DNA of 62,000 bases from Mesostigma viride (lineage: Eukaryota; Streptophyta; Mesostigmatophyceae; Mesostigmatales; Mesostigmataceae): contig RPFO01001642.1 in assembly GCA_009746045.1 (NCBI GenBank), positions 45,001 to 107,000 of the forward strand, written 5' to 3'. This document shows positions 1 through 10,445 of the stretch, one piece after another. A model generated the notes under the pieces. The model had not been told where the DNA came from. It ran no database searches and was given only the letters and a program-made list of their open reading frames with translations. The translations under genes were made by a program, and so were the position numbers. Each line of letters starts with the position of its first letter. Position 1 is the stretch's first letter.

Positions 1-686
1 GTGAAAAAGTAAAGCCGCATGATAAAAAACAATGACACCATTATATGGGAGGGAGTCGGGTGGTGTGCGGTTGGGGTTGGGGGCAGGGTTAAGAGGGGTG
101 GACAGAGGCCAAAGGAAGGATGGGAAAAAGGGGACGAAGCGGTGTGAATGACTTAGTTATGAAAGGTAGTCACGCTCAGCTCAAAGCTAGGATGCTGAGG
201 TGTGCACAGCTGCAGGCAGTGAAACCAACGAGACGACAGGCTTTGCGAGGGTGGCTGCCACAACCATGCCATACCTTCGAGCTTTGCCAGTGGTTGGATC
301 CCAATTTCGCAGGTGCTAGAGTGACTTCCCCCTGAATGATGGAAATGAAGATGAGGTGAGAAACGTCTGTACTAGTAACAAAAACCTCAGTGTACGTACA
401 TCTGGTTCTTGTATACCAGGCTCTTACGCCTTGTAGCTGTAACCAGGACCTGCTTGGTCGCATAACGGTTTGCGTGTCATGTCACTACAACAGGTACCAG
501 GTACCAGGTACCAGGTACCAGGTACCAGGTACCAGGTCTGGTCTGGTTGGTGTACCTGGTTATGCAGTACCTAGTGTACCTGGTTATCTAGTTGCCAACG
601 CGAAAGAGCCATGAAAGCCTGACAAGCAGTCATGCACACTTGGCCCTCTTAAAATCACGAACGAGGAAAGCAGGACAGGAACAAAC
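1..686 (-). other. Intron 2 of the mutase gene, incomplete
   Basis: It begins with the GTTTGT donor at 686-681 and extends beyond the left edge. No further mutase exon can be read on the minus strand, so this intron is at least 686 bases, much longer than the 139-base first intron. It contains a heptanucleotide tandem repeat at 491-539. Confidence 0.7.
491..539. repeat. (CAGGTAC)n tandem repeat
   Basis: Six perfect CAGGTAC units are followed by one variant unit, CAGGTCT. The repeat lies inside the second intron of the mutase gene. Related GGTACC-rich tracts occur at 49080-49205. Confidence 0.95.
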
Positions 687-1400
687 CTGGTGTTGCGCTC
701 CCTGGGCTTCACCAGCTGTGTTGGAGCATCATAGTCAGGGATGTTCAACCAGAGGCCGTGGGAAATGGCAGTAGGGACACCCTCACGAAGGCTGAAGGGG
801 TAGCCTCGGACGAAATCGGACCCGGGCGCGTATGGGTCATACAGGGTGTTGAAGAAGAATGGGGTGGATGGAGTCAAAATGTTGCGGATATGCTGTTCCA
901 GGGCATTGATGTCCTCGCCCGTGGGCTTCTTCGCCACCTGCAAGGGTCATGACAACATTTCAAGCATACTTGCCGGATGCTGTAAGCAAAATCCGGGCAG
1001 CAAACAATTGTTCGCAGAAACAGCAATGCTGCCAGGAGCCACACTGCACACCGCGAGAAAAGAGCCGGACACTTACAAAGCAGTCATCGTCGATGGTGTA
1101 AATGTACTTCTTTTTGGAAACCAAGAACCCAAAGCACCGGCAGGCGCTATCCTTGAAGGAAATGCAGCTGGCCTTCGCACCCAAGACCCTCTTGATATCA
1201 TCCCGGTTATACAGCTCGTAATCGAACCCCTCCGGAATCGTAATCTCCTTGGAAGGATCACCATCCTTCACGATAATGAGGTGGTAATCCTGGAAAAATG
1301 GGCGCCATTGCTCAAGGAAGTCAAGGTTACGGATGGTTGGGATCACAATGTCCAACTCGTCCTTGAGGCTCGCCACAGCGGGAGCGGCAGTTGCGGCCAT
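687..1400 (-). CDS. UDP-arabinopyranose mutase / reversibly glycosylated polypeptide, 5' exons 1-2 (partial)
   Basis: The family interconverts UDP-arabinopyranose and UDP-arabinofuranose for cell-wall polysaccharides, in the cytosol and at the Golgi surface. Exon 1 (1400-1077) encodes the family start [20 protein letters not shown], then the [14 protein letters not shown] block and the nucleotide-sugar/metal motif TIDDDCF. A phase-0 intron (1076-938; GTAAGT donor, TTGCAG acceptor) leads to exon 2 (937-687), which has [29 protein letters not shown] and [21 protein letters not shown]. Exon 2 ends at CCAG|GTTTGT in the middle of an Arg codon. The remaining two fifths of the protein is not found in 1-686, so the gene runs off the window's left edge. 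I prefer the ATG at 1400 because family homology begins just after it; an in-frame ATG at 1472 would add 24 unrelated residues. No stops or frameshifts interrupt the two exons. This is the clearest host gene here. Confidence 0.95.
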
Positions 1401-4400
1401 GGCTGCACTACTCGCCAAACGTCCGCCAATGCGCTGGGCAGGTGCGACACGCGGCGGGTCACAACAGTTCACGCGGCTAATATACTGTGGCTCGCCGGTT
1501 TTATGGTTCCTCGTTCACGGACCAGACCCCGAGGCACATGCACCCCCGCTGAACTCTTCGACAAGCCTCTCTTCACACGCCTGCCTCGCACGGTCCACTG
1601 TCAAAAACGATGCTCGGTTGACCCGAGCAGCTGGCCGAGACCGGCCTGTGTTTATGTGCTGCGAAGCCTGCGGTGTGCCAAGGCGTCGGGTAGGAGCCCG
1701 TAAAATGTTAGCTGGCGGGCGACTGTGCCCCAGGTGTCGGCAAGCCACTGGCTGGCCGAGTCCACTCCATCGGCGCGGCGCCTGTGATTTCGGTGTGGTG
1801 TATCCGTCAGCAGATCCTTTGCCCACAGGGTGTCTCACGGATCCGAGACTCTTCAGTCTTCATACAGTACAGGCCTGTAAAATAAACCCCGACGTGTTTT
1901 AGAATGGCTTTCATCGAGCTGTTTACGAGGTTGCTGGTCTTGATATTTTTTGCCGTCAATGATATCGGAGTCGATTCGAAGCTGTCTTCCATGAAAAACA
2001 CAATCTTAGTTTCCACGTGTCAGGCCATCGCAACTTTCAGCTTGTCGCGAATACACTGCCTTACATTGCTGGTTAACTGAAAAGCGTGCATTGGCGCTTT
2101 TGCACCGAGTGTTCCCGGGAATTTGTAACACGGTGGCTTCCCTCAGGCTCCGGGAGAGGCCTCAATATTCTCCCAATCCGGCGCCTCTCAATGAATTCCA
2201 AGCATGTCTGTGGCCTGGGACAATGGGGCAGCCTTAGTGCATCCGCTATGCTTCTTGCTGTATTGCCCCACCCACAGTTGGGCCTCATGCACCATCATGA
2301 TCCAGAAAGAATCCTCTGTGGTCTACCCACTTGAGGCAGTGAGAGAAGCCAGATCCCTCATCGTTGTGTAGAGAGGTTGAAGGTCCTTTTACTGGTACCC
2401 ACGTGACGCAGTCATCAGATGTGCTTTTAGTTGGTTACTTCCTTGCGCCCGTTTGGCGATGATCGCTTTCGCGACGTGGGCGGTACATTTGCTTTTGAGT
2501 GAATCGGTAGCTGCTTCTCGATACTTTCCTACATAAAGAAACAGAAGCTATTCTTCACGATGATCGTTGCCTGGACTCTGCTGGTAACTCCCCAAACGGA
2601 ATGAGTAACGCGTTGACTCTTGAGTTGATTTCAGAAGGGTGTTTCTTTCGTTATATCCCCAGACAGTCTAGATCGCCTTTGCAACTTTGCTGCCTCTTTG
2701 TCGTAGGGGTGTGTCTACTATTGCAGTATGTGTGTTTCCCGTACCGTTGCAGGAGGAGGGGGGACATCCCCCCCTAAAATCGTACGAGAGCGTACTCCCT
2801 GGTTTGGCCTACCGCGCGGCCCTGCGCCAGCCAAAGTGAAAAATGGCTGAGTGCGCTCTGTCAGCCAAAAGACTGCGCCGGATCGAAAACGGCAACTTTG
2901 GGAGTGTGCTACGTGGTACCGACGTGGCTTGTAAAACACGTGGCACTTTTTTTAGCATCTCTTCGTAGAAGCTCTTAGTAAGCGATAAGATTAGCATAGT
3001 CTCCAAGTAGGATAAGTTCAATGATGATTAAACATTTTGTACTGCGGTGCTCCGGCTTCAGGCTGGTTGTTGGTGCAATGGTGGTCTGCAACTCAAGAAT
3101 GACGTCAAGCCCAGGTCAAGCCGGCGGAAATTCGATGCCTAATGCATTGCCAGGTCCGGTGTCAGAATCAACAACAACAACCTGACGCCTGCCTGAAAGT
3201 TGATACGTCCTCCTAGAATCAACCAATACTTGGTAACTCTACACACAGATCTCGAGTGATTTATCTAGTACCAAATCCGAAAGGCTTGCATCACTCCCCG
3301 GACAGGAGAACTTTTGCGGATGACTGTAGGTGTAAGTTGGCGATGCCATGGTATCCGGAGACGTCCGTCCTATAGTCAGCAAAATTGGTGCGAGAGGTCC
3401 CCAGTTCGATTCCGGTCGGATTCATTTGCAGATCGCGTTTTCCGCGTTTTCCGCGGCCTGGCACTGAACGCAAAGGTTTTCACCTTTGCGGAGTGTCTGA
3501 TCAGAATACTTGGTAAGTTCTCAGCGTAAGTTGTAAGTACAGCAGGGCCAAAGCGGAATCCTGCACTTACAATCAAACGCCGGACCGAGCTAGCGAGATC
3601 ACCAAAGCGCACTCCTTTCCTAAAACCAGGCGCCGGACCGGCGGGAGGAGTTAGCTCCTGAAATTTTTCCTTCGCGCCGCCCTAAAAAATTCGAGAGGAG
3701 TACACTCCGTCGCCAAAATTCTGCTGCCGGACACATTTTCCCCGTCTTGGGTGCTAGCTCCACGTCCGGAGGTGCCGCGCCGGACACACGACGGAGTGTG
3801 CTGTTTTGGCTGGATGTCCCCCCTCCTGTTGCAGGGGCCCCTTCGTTCTAGCTCCCCCCCCCCCCCCCCCCCTTTCCTGGAAATCCTTTTAACTTACACC
3901 GTAGCTGCTAATTTCCTCCCTTGGGCGGTGTTGCCCAGGCCGTGGTAGCATCTCTCGCCCGGATCCCTGCACGGTACACAGCATGGCATGTTGGGATCTC
4001 ATGTGCTTGCTACCTGTGCAGTTGGGATTGCAACGTGGCGGGCAATAGCTTGGCTTCAATGTCGCCACAATCACAGACGAAGGTGGTATTGTCAAAGAGA
4101 CAACCAGCGCAGGCCAGAAATCGGGAGAATCCGGACCATGGTAGCTCGAGCCTGCCGTTATCTTTTCCGCGTTTTCGAGTCGTTCAGGATGATGAAGATG
4201 AATGGTGATGGAAATGTGTATCCTTGTGCATTGAAATTATGGCTGGCTTACGTGTGGAGCGACTAGATGACCTAGACGGTGGGGCCGGAAACAGCATGCT
4301 TGATCAGGGCGTGTGTTTCTAGCCTAACTGGCCGGGAGTGTCTAGTGGTGAGCACCATTGCTGCGATCGCTCTCCCACCATTTACGAGGAAATACCCGCA

Positions 4401-4690
4401 AATGGAAAACCACTGAAAAGGTCTAGCTAGTCAGTCATCACGTTAGCCATGCCATGATTCCAAACGTCCAAGAACTGCACACGGTGCAAAGGCAAAAAGC
4501 CGGAGGACAGCACTTTCAAATGTGCGGCGGGAACCAAAAGCCCGCGGATGCCAGAAAACATCGTGTTGCGGTATTGTGCTAGCTATATATGTGTCAGCAT
4601 TGCCCGATTTCCAAGTACACCCCTCCCCCCACGTTTAAGATTCTCAGGAGACTCTGGATTCGACCTCATGAGACTCTGGATTCGACCTCT
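1401..4690. other. Region upstream of the mutase gene without recognisable genes
   Basis: No open frame in this stretch resembles a protein I know, and none shows a coherent domain. The first few hundred bases should hold the mutase promoter and 5' UTR, but I see no convincing TATA box. A 19-base poly-C run lies at 3854-3872. A dispersed repeat lies at 3418-3530. The segment 2750-3720 is rich in short GC-rich inverted words and may be old repeat debris. Confidence 0.5.
3418..3530 (+). repeat. Dispersed repeat, copy 1
   Basis: The sequence from GATTCATTTGCAGATCGCG onward recurs at about 48571-48660 with the same order of words: CGCGTTTTCCGCG, then a GGCACT-AACGCAAA block, GGTTTTCACCTT, then ATCAGAATA. 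The family is unidentified; no terminal repeats are visible. Confidence 0.7.
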
Positions 4691-5215
4691 AAAAAAAATT
4701 AAATTAAATTATAACATGCCTCCGTGGGGAGGTCATGTAGCACATATTTCATTATGGATGGGGTGGAGGAAGCCGCGTGATCGAACTATCCTAACTCTAT
4801 CTAGAAAATCCTAACTACACTACTCATCAAAACGCCTCCTCCGCTTGGGGGGAGGTGGCTTGCCCACAGGGTCGGGCGTGTGCGCCTTGACAATCTTCTT
4901 CCACCGCGTCTTGTCCTGCATGGCAGTCCAAAGACGGGAGAGAGAGTGGATGCGGTGCTCAAACTGAATAGGCTGGGACCACTAGGTCGTCCAGCAACAT
5001 CTGAACGTAGTTGGTGACAGGTTTCCCTACCCTTTTGGGAATGTCCTTGGGGCCAGGCCAGGTCAGAATGTGCCGCCCTGGCTGTCCAAGCCGCTGGGGG
5101 CCGGCCAGACCAAGGGTGGTGTCGACCTGGCTGGTGCGGGCAAGGTGTCCTACAAATGCTACTATCCTACGCTGCCTTATCTCGTCCGAAACACGAGGCA
5201 TGCCATGATACAGTA
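4691..5215 (-). mobile_element. LINE family A, 3' fragment
   Basis: Reading the minus strand, residues after the reverse transcriptase are present: MPRVSDEIRQRR, GHLARTSQVDT, then the family's C-terminal KPPPPKRRRRF block near 4840. A short 3' UTR follows, then a stem-loop with CCTCC/GGAGG arms (about 4721-4736) and an A/T tail of TTTAA units (4691-4712). The fragment is 5' truncated and frameshifted. It faces the plus-strand fragment at 5280-5540 of the same family, making a tail-out inverted pair. Confidence 0.85.
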
Positions 5216-5279
5216 CATTCGACCTCTACTAGCAGTATAATATCAGTATAATGTAGTAGATTTAAGTAGAATCGAATCA

Positions 5280-5540
5280 TAATATGATCGTGAGCAAGAG
5301 GAGGTGGAAAACCATTGTCCAGGCTCATACGCCCGCCCCTGTGGGCAAGCCCCCTCCCCCCAAGCGGAAGGGGCGCTTTGCTGAGTAGAATAAGTAGGGT
5401 TTTGTAGATTAGATTAGCTTAGAGTTAGATTAGTTCGGTTTCGCGGCTTTGCCCCCCCCCTCCATCCATCCACGGGAATATGTGCTACATGATCTCCCAA
5501 CGGAGTCATGTTATAATTTAATTTAATTTAATTTAATGAT
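5280..5540 (+). mobile_element. LINE family A, extreme 3' fragment
   Basis: It encodes the last ~35 residues of the family A ORF2 (QAHTPAPVGKPPPPK, stop at about 5387). The 3' UTR follows, then the short box ATGTGCTACAT (5488-5498), the stem-loop CTCCCAACGGAG (about 5502-5513) and a TTTAA-unit tail ending near 5537. This complete 3' end defines what I call the family A terminus. Confidence 0.85.
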
Positions 5541-5578
5541 CGTGAGCCCTGGATTGGTCGGATCCCAATCTTAAACGT

Positions 5579-5608
<30 letters not shown>
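5579..5608. repeat. Poly-G tract of 30 bases
   Basis: An uninterrupted run of G. Such runs are prone to read and assembly length error. The window has several others (3854, 32159, 48770, 49191, 54901). Confidence 0.95.
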
Positions 5609-5609
<1 letters not shown>

Positions 5610-5953
5610 AACCTAGGTTTGCAGCCGAAGCATGCAAAACCAACCGGACCGGTTGGCTGGACTTGAACTGAAATGTAGTGTTGCGGAAGGTCGCCGCTTA
5701 GAGCAACCTCACCTAGCCTAAAGCACTCCGCAAACTCGGAAACAACGAGCACCTACTCGGAACCCTAACGGCTGAAAGCACCTCGCCTATCATGAAAGCA
5801 CCTCGAACTTGCTAGAGACGAAGGGACCATCCGAAAAGTAAAAAACTAGTGTTCTCGCTTAAATTAATTAGCGCAGGCCAGAAATGAGAAATCTGAAGAA
5901 TCTCGTTTCGAATAGCAATTTTCCGCTCTTCCGTTCCGTGCGCGGAACGGAAC

Positions 5954-6080
5954 CAGGGTTGGGCGGAACCAGTTCCGCCTCCGGAACCGGTTCCGGTTCC
6001 GTTCCGGAGTTCCGTCCAAAATTCCCAGTTCCGTTCCGGTTCCGTTCCGCCACCACAAAACCCGGTACCGCCCAACCCTG
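5954..6080. mobile_element. Short hAT-like MITE built of GGAAC repeats
   Basis: The ends are inverted copies of CAGGGTTGGGCGG followed by (A/T)ACC. The interior is a string of GGTTCC/GGAACC words that fold back on themselves. The CAGGGTTGGGC terminus is characteristic of hAT MITEs. The expected 8-base duplication is not visible in the flanks, which are themselves GGAAC-rich, so the exact boundary is uncertain. Confidence 0.6.
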
Positions 6081-6671
6081 GTCCACTGGTCTCCATGTTC
6101 ACACAATGCGCCAATATAATACTATCACCTGGCACCCTCACCACCGCGTGGATATACTAAATTGTGGATGGGCCCTGGATGGGCCAGAGATGGGTTGATA
6201 CTCCTCCCCATTTTACATCTGTGGCTAATAATTGGAAAATAAGAAAAAAACCGTCTTACCCGATACTGTAGCAGGCTCTGACATGCAGTCATGCACCCAG
6301 CTGCACAAGTTTTTCTGTTGTCCCTTGTCAGACACGCCCTTGTCCGAAACGCAAAAACCCAACCGCTCTCCGCCGTCCGGCGTCCGCATTGGCCGACCTA
6401 GCTCCGTGGGATCCTGATTGCGCAAGCCCAATAACGGTCCCAATTCACTTGATCTGCCTCGGCGAACGGCTGCCGAGCGCTGCTGACCCAAGAAACTTCA
6501 AATTTCGTAAACGAGACGTCAATTTTATTCCTCGAAAAAAGACAAGGATTACGGAATCTTGCCATTACAGCTCAGGTCCGGCTGGGCAATTTATTATCAG
6601 TTGTTCTTTCGGGGACATCCTACATTTCTGCGTCAGTGTGCATCGATACATCTGGTGAAAAAAGATTGGAG
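6081..6671. other. Presumed 5' region of the Myb/SANT-like gene
   Basis: No coding or repeat family is recognised. It should contain the promoter and 5' UTR of the gene starting at 6672. No clear TATA box or initiator is seen. Confidence 0.4.
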
Positions 6672-7547
6672 ATGGCCGCCGCTGTGGACAAAGGCCAGCC
6701 ATCCAACGGGATGGCCATAGAATTGGCTGAACATGACAACGACGGTGCTGCCGCGCCCGCAAGCGCAGAGAAACCCGCTTCTAGGTCTCAGTATCTTTGC
6801 TTTACCGACCAGCGGGATTGCGTTCTCCTCCGAGAGGTGAAACATCTGAAACCATTCAACAGGCCCCATGGGCAGGTTATGAGATCGTGGATTGCGGTTA
6901 GTGATGTTCTGCAGACCAGGCCAGAATTTGAAGGACAATCTGTTAATGCGGAGAAATGCCGAGAAAGGTTTAAGAAAATCTTAGACCAATTCGAAGACAA
7001 AGACGAGGATTCTCGCGCCGCGGACCTGCGAAGTGGCGACGAGCTAAAGAGGGAGCTGTGCAGTCTTCTCCATGACATCTCTGAGGAGTTTAAAACGTCA
7101 AGGAGGGACCACGGGAGCTCCAAGCCCGCAAAAGAGACAAGCGTAGCACCTGAGGCGAACCCGATCAAGCGTGAAGACACCGGGCAGGGGCAATCGCCCG
7201 CAGAGAATGGGAATGCTGGGGCATCTTCGAAGAAACGCAAGCTCGAAGACAAGCCGAGCAGTCCCTCTGGTGACGACCACAAGTCTCGGCTGCCCGACTA
7301 TCTGCGGATACAGCTGGAAAGCGAGGACCGCAGGCACTCCTTGGCTTTGGAAGAGCTGCGTGTGAAAAAGGAAGAGCTGGAGCTGCGTAACCGAGAGCTG
7401 ATGCTAAAGGAAAAGCACTTTGACCTCGAGAAGAAAGAGCGAGAAGCGCGTCTGAAGGCAGATGAGCAGCGGGAGGCATCCTTGTTGCGGCTAATTGACC
7501 GCATGGCAGACCTGATCCCTGCCCTCATCCCAGAGAAGACCAAGTGA
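6672..7547 (+). CDS. Myb/SANT-like DNA-binding protein with C-terminal coiled coil
   Basis: The protein has 291 residues from the ATG at 6672, in a purine-rich start context; an in-frame ATG at 6636 would add 12 residues of low interest. Residues ~30-110 form a tri-helical Myb/SANT-like unit: an aromatic/acidic first helix (VLLREVKHLKPF), then WIAVSDVL, then the CRERFKKILDQF recognition-helix pattern. A Lys/Arg-rich stretch, KKRKLEDK, near residue 190 is a probable nuclear localisation signal. Residues ~205-285 are a highly charged coiled coil (EELRVKKEELELRNRELMLK). The frame is intact and unspliced. Proteins of this type occur both as host factors and as the second protein of PIF/Harbinger transposons; no Harbinger nuclease or terminal repeats are seen nearby. 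DNA binding is inferred from the fold pattern only. Confidence 0.75.
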   Translation: MAAAVDKGQPSNGMAIELAEHDNDGAAAPASAEKPASRSQYLCFTDQRDCVLLREVKHLKPFNRPHGQVMRSWIAVSDVLQTRPEFEGQSVNAEKCRERFKKILDQFEDKDEDSRAADLRSGDELKRELCSLLHDISEEFKTSRRDHGSSKPAKETSVAPEANPIKREDTGQGQSPAENGNAGASSKKRKLEDKPSSPSGDDHKSRLPDYLRIQLESEDRRHSLALEELRVKKEELELRNRELMLKEKHFDLEKKEREARLKADEQREASLLRLIDRMADLIPALIPEKTK

Positions 7548-8058
7548 TGGGATCGTAGGATTCTGCGGGCACGGGCCAGCCACAGTTAATCTATTTTTAC
7601 GTGCATCACATCAACCATTCCAGGAAATTGTGTGGATTCCAGGGGAAATTGGCAGCCCAGCGATGGGATAGTTTGAGAATCGATCCGTCCACTCTGTTGG
7701 GCTACGAGCCTCGCTTTTGCTGCAATTGATCTCTTTCAAGGCTGTCCTTACCTTGCTAGCCTTACTTCCCATCAGGTTTGGAAGGAGTTTGAGACAGGGA
7801 TGGTCACTGAGCAAAACAAGTTTGAAGGCTTCCGAGTGCGTCGTTAGGTCATTTCCGATATGCGCATTTTGGGGTCCAAGCCAATTGGTGCAAGCATACT
7901 GCTGGGACCCTGGCAAATGACCTTGGAGTTCCCCGAGCAGATTAGGTTTCCCAAGCAGGGCGTGATGGTACCCAGTGTATTATATGTCATGGGATTGTGT
8001 CTAGGCATGTCTTTACCCTATGGCGCTGTAGCTGTCGATAACATTCTTTGCTTGCTAA
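7548..8058. other. Intergenic stretch after the Myb-like gene
   Basis: It should include the 3' UTR and terminator of the Myb-like gene. No canonical AATAAA is evident close to the stop. No repeats or other genes are recognised. Confidence 0.4.
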
Positions 8059-8386
8059 TAGGTATGGTCAAATACAGTATTTCAGGGTCAAAATACTGCC
8101 CAATAGATACAGTATATACTACCATTATATACATTATATATACACGCAACAGTATCTGGGCCTACCAGCCAGACCAGGGGAGCCGAGATCAACTGGAAAC
8201 TGGAAACTGCCAAGTGGCAGGTGTCAAGTGGCTAGAACCCCATCAGGCCAACCCTGTGATGACACGTGGCAAATATACTGCAGTACTTGTGAATTTCGGA
8301 TCCAAAATACTGCCGTATACATACTGTATGGTATATAAGTATCAAGGAGACAATAAATATACTTATACTGAATTTGCCCAACCCTA
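8059..8386. mobile_element. hAT-type MITE with 8-base target duplication
   Basis: The left end reads TAGGTATGGTCAAATACAGT and the right end, inverted, reads TAGGGTTGGGCAAATTCAGT, which matches at about 15 of the first 20 bases. The TAGGGTTGGGCAAA terminus is the standard hAT type. The flanks are CTTGCTAA (8051-8058) and CTTGCTAT (8387-8394), a 7/8 match to an 8-base duplication. There is no coding capacity; the interior is A/T rich with TACAGTATATAC words. Confidence 0.85.
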
Positions 8387-8855
8387 CTTGCTATAATGTT
8401 GTTGGCTATATCTCCTGTCTGGCGCAGTTGCCAAACTTTTGCAATGCTGGGGGCGATTTTCCCATCGCACTGGGGGGAGAGTGATCTTGTGAGAAACCTA
8501 AATGATTATTGTCATGAAAAATGGATAATATTAAGTGAGTGAAACAAGCGTCATTATTATTATTATTATTATTAGGTGAGACAACGTATTCCTGGACGCA
8601 TGGCGTTCCAAGGGGCAAGGAACTTGTGAAAGGACTAGGTCTGAGAGGAAAAGCGTGAAGACTGTGGAAGCCGCGTGGCTGTTTGTAATTTATTAATCAA
8701 TTACCACGTGGCTGTGTCGTGTGAGCGTAAATCCTCAATGAAATAAAAACTGTCTCACTGAATTGAAAACGCCGGGAGGGGTGTCTTTCTAGCCTCGAAC
8801 TGCAGGGTTGCGGACGCCAGTAAATTATAACACAGCCATTACATTATACTAGACG
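8387..8855. other. Intergenic stretch with an ATT microsatellite
   Basis: A short (ATT)n run lies at about 8553-8575. No gene or repeat family is otherwise identified. Confidence 0.4.
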
Positions 8856-9060
8856 TGACGGGCTCACACGGGTCCGGGCAGCCTCCTGGTTCGAATGTCT
8901 GTAATCTGGAGACAGATGGTACGCAAGGATAGATGGCAGGTAGTGATGAAGGAGACCACCCCCAAGTCTGTGGGGGCTCCGCCTGTGACCGCGTATGGCA
9001 TTCATAGCAATGCGGGCCGTGGTGCCCACAACCCTGTAACTAGGACCTAGATTAATTAAT
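8856..9060 (+). mobile_element. LINE family C, 3' coding end and tail
   Basis: 8895-9050 encodes the last 51 residues of the family C ORF2 (MSVIWRQMVRKDRWQVVMKE to GRGAHNPVTRT), then the stop TAG and an ATTAATTAATGAATTAAT tail. The same residues end the minus-strand copies at 10494 and 22471. The copy is 5' truncated. Confidence 0.85.
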
Positions 9061-9244
9061 GAATTAATAGACACGTGACTGCGTCACGTGAGCATAAGTC
9101 CTCAGATGGTTGTCTCCTTCATAAGTCCTCAGTGGAAGGGGAACATGGGATGGAATTAAAAAAATTAAATTATAACAAGCCTCCGCTGGGAGATTAATTA
9201 ATTAATTAATAGACACGTGACTGCGTCACGTGAGCATAAGTCCT
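9060..9244 (-). mobile_element. Stacked LINE 3' ends: family C, family A, family C
   Basis: Three short 3'-terminal pieces are joined through AT-rich tails. 9061-9130 has the family C hairpin CACGTGACTGCGTCACGTG (9072-9090; 7-bp stem, 5-base loop) and the GCATAAGTCCTCAG word. 9150-9190 carries a family A-type tail and a CCTCC/GGGAGG-like stem. 9192-9244 is a second family C end with the hairpin at 9214-9232. All are in minus orientation, with tails at the left. Confidence 0.75.
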
Positions 9245-10257
9245 CAGTGGCAGGTGTGTGGCAGGGCTGCGTGCTGTCGCCCTACCTGTTCATTATTGTT
9301 GTCGAATACGTCATGATTCAGGCGCGCAAGCGATTTGCCCGCATTGTGGGCAGGGAACCAGGAGTGCAGGTTGCTAACAAATTCTGGCATGGCGGTGCGG
9401 ACACGGAGATTCGGCTGGCAGACATCATCTACGCAGACGACACCACCCTCTTCGAGGACACTGAGCACGTGCAGACATGGCTTGACTGCCTGGCTCTCGA
9501 GGCCCGTGCAGTGGGGCTTGAGGTCAGCAAGAAGACAGAGGCCCTGGCGGTTGGGCTCACCAACTCACCGCCGCCCCTCTATCTCCTAGACGGCTCTCGA
9601 GTCCTGTATCGGGACCGCGTTAAGCTGCTGGGCAGCCTGCTCCCCAGCTGCGAGGCTGATGTGGACCATCGCATCTCCCTCGCCTGGCACGCTTTACGCC
9701 AGTACCGGGCCCTGTGGCGCAAGCCCCTGGGCAAGATCGAGAAACAGGACCTGTTCAAGGTCCTCGTCCTTCCTGTTCTCACGTATGGAGCCGAGACGTG
9801 GACCCTCACCGCCGACCTGGCCCGCAAGCTGGACGGCGCGGTCACCAGCATGCTTCGTTCCATTTTCAGAGTAGGATATGCTGCTCATGTCCGCAATGAG
9901 GACCTGTGCCAGGGCATGCCCTATATCACCAGCACCATTAAGCAACGCCGCCTGCAGCTTGTAGGGCACCTAGCTCGCACCAACCAGGTAGACACCTCAC
10001 GTGGCCCCCCCGCAGGACTGCGACCAGCCCAGCCTGGCCGGCACCTCCTGACGTGGGCTGGGCCCAGTGATGTTAGACGCCGCAAGGCCCGCACCTTCAA
10101 GGAACAGCTAGTAGAGGACATGGGGGGCCTCGGCCTCTCCGTGATTTGGAAGAAGATGATGGACAAGGCCAAGTGGGCCCAGGTCATAGAGGACAATGAG
10201 CCCCCCCCAGTGGGGAAGCGCCCGCGTGTGCAATCCCGCGGGAGGCACGCCAGATAG
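9217..10257 (+). pseudogene. Non-LTR reverse transcriptase C-terminal half (LINE-B ORF2)
   Basis: An uninterrupted 346-codon frame, though the first ~10 codons belong to the upstream LINE-C tail. Visible in order: RT domain 4/5 with WQGCVLSPYLF, the catalytic LADIIYADDTTLF (YADD), the thumb (TWLDCLALEARAVGLEVSKK), then the post-RT motifs LTYGAETWTLT and RRLQLVGHLARTNQVDT. The N-terminal endonuclease and first RT blocks are missing, so it cannot act alone. The TYGAETW/GHLAR signature is common to several LINE clades, and I do not assign one. Confidence 0.9.
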
Positions 10258-10445
10258 CTCCCCCTAGGGCAGCGTGCGGCTGCCTAGATAGATGTTGAAG
10301 TTAGAATGCTGTTAGATAGATGTAGTATGTAGCCAATGTAGATAGATTAGACCGGTAGGAATGTTTGCACCCATCCATCCATCCATCGGCGTTAATGCTC
10401 CGTGACTCCCCAACGGGAGCACGAGTCTAATTAATTAATTAATAA
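9245..10445 (+). mobile_element. LINE family B, 5'-truncated copy with complete 3' end
   Basis: The element begins abruptly inside the reverse transcriptase at GVWQGCVLSPYLF. The 3' UTR carries a short (CCAT)n run (about 10370-10387), then a stem-loop at 10401-10423 (arms CGTG/CACG and CTCCC/GGGAG around CAAC), then an ATTAATTAATTAAT tail. It abuts a family C element in the opposite orientation through the shared tail. Confidence 0.9.
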
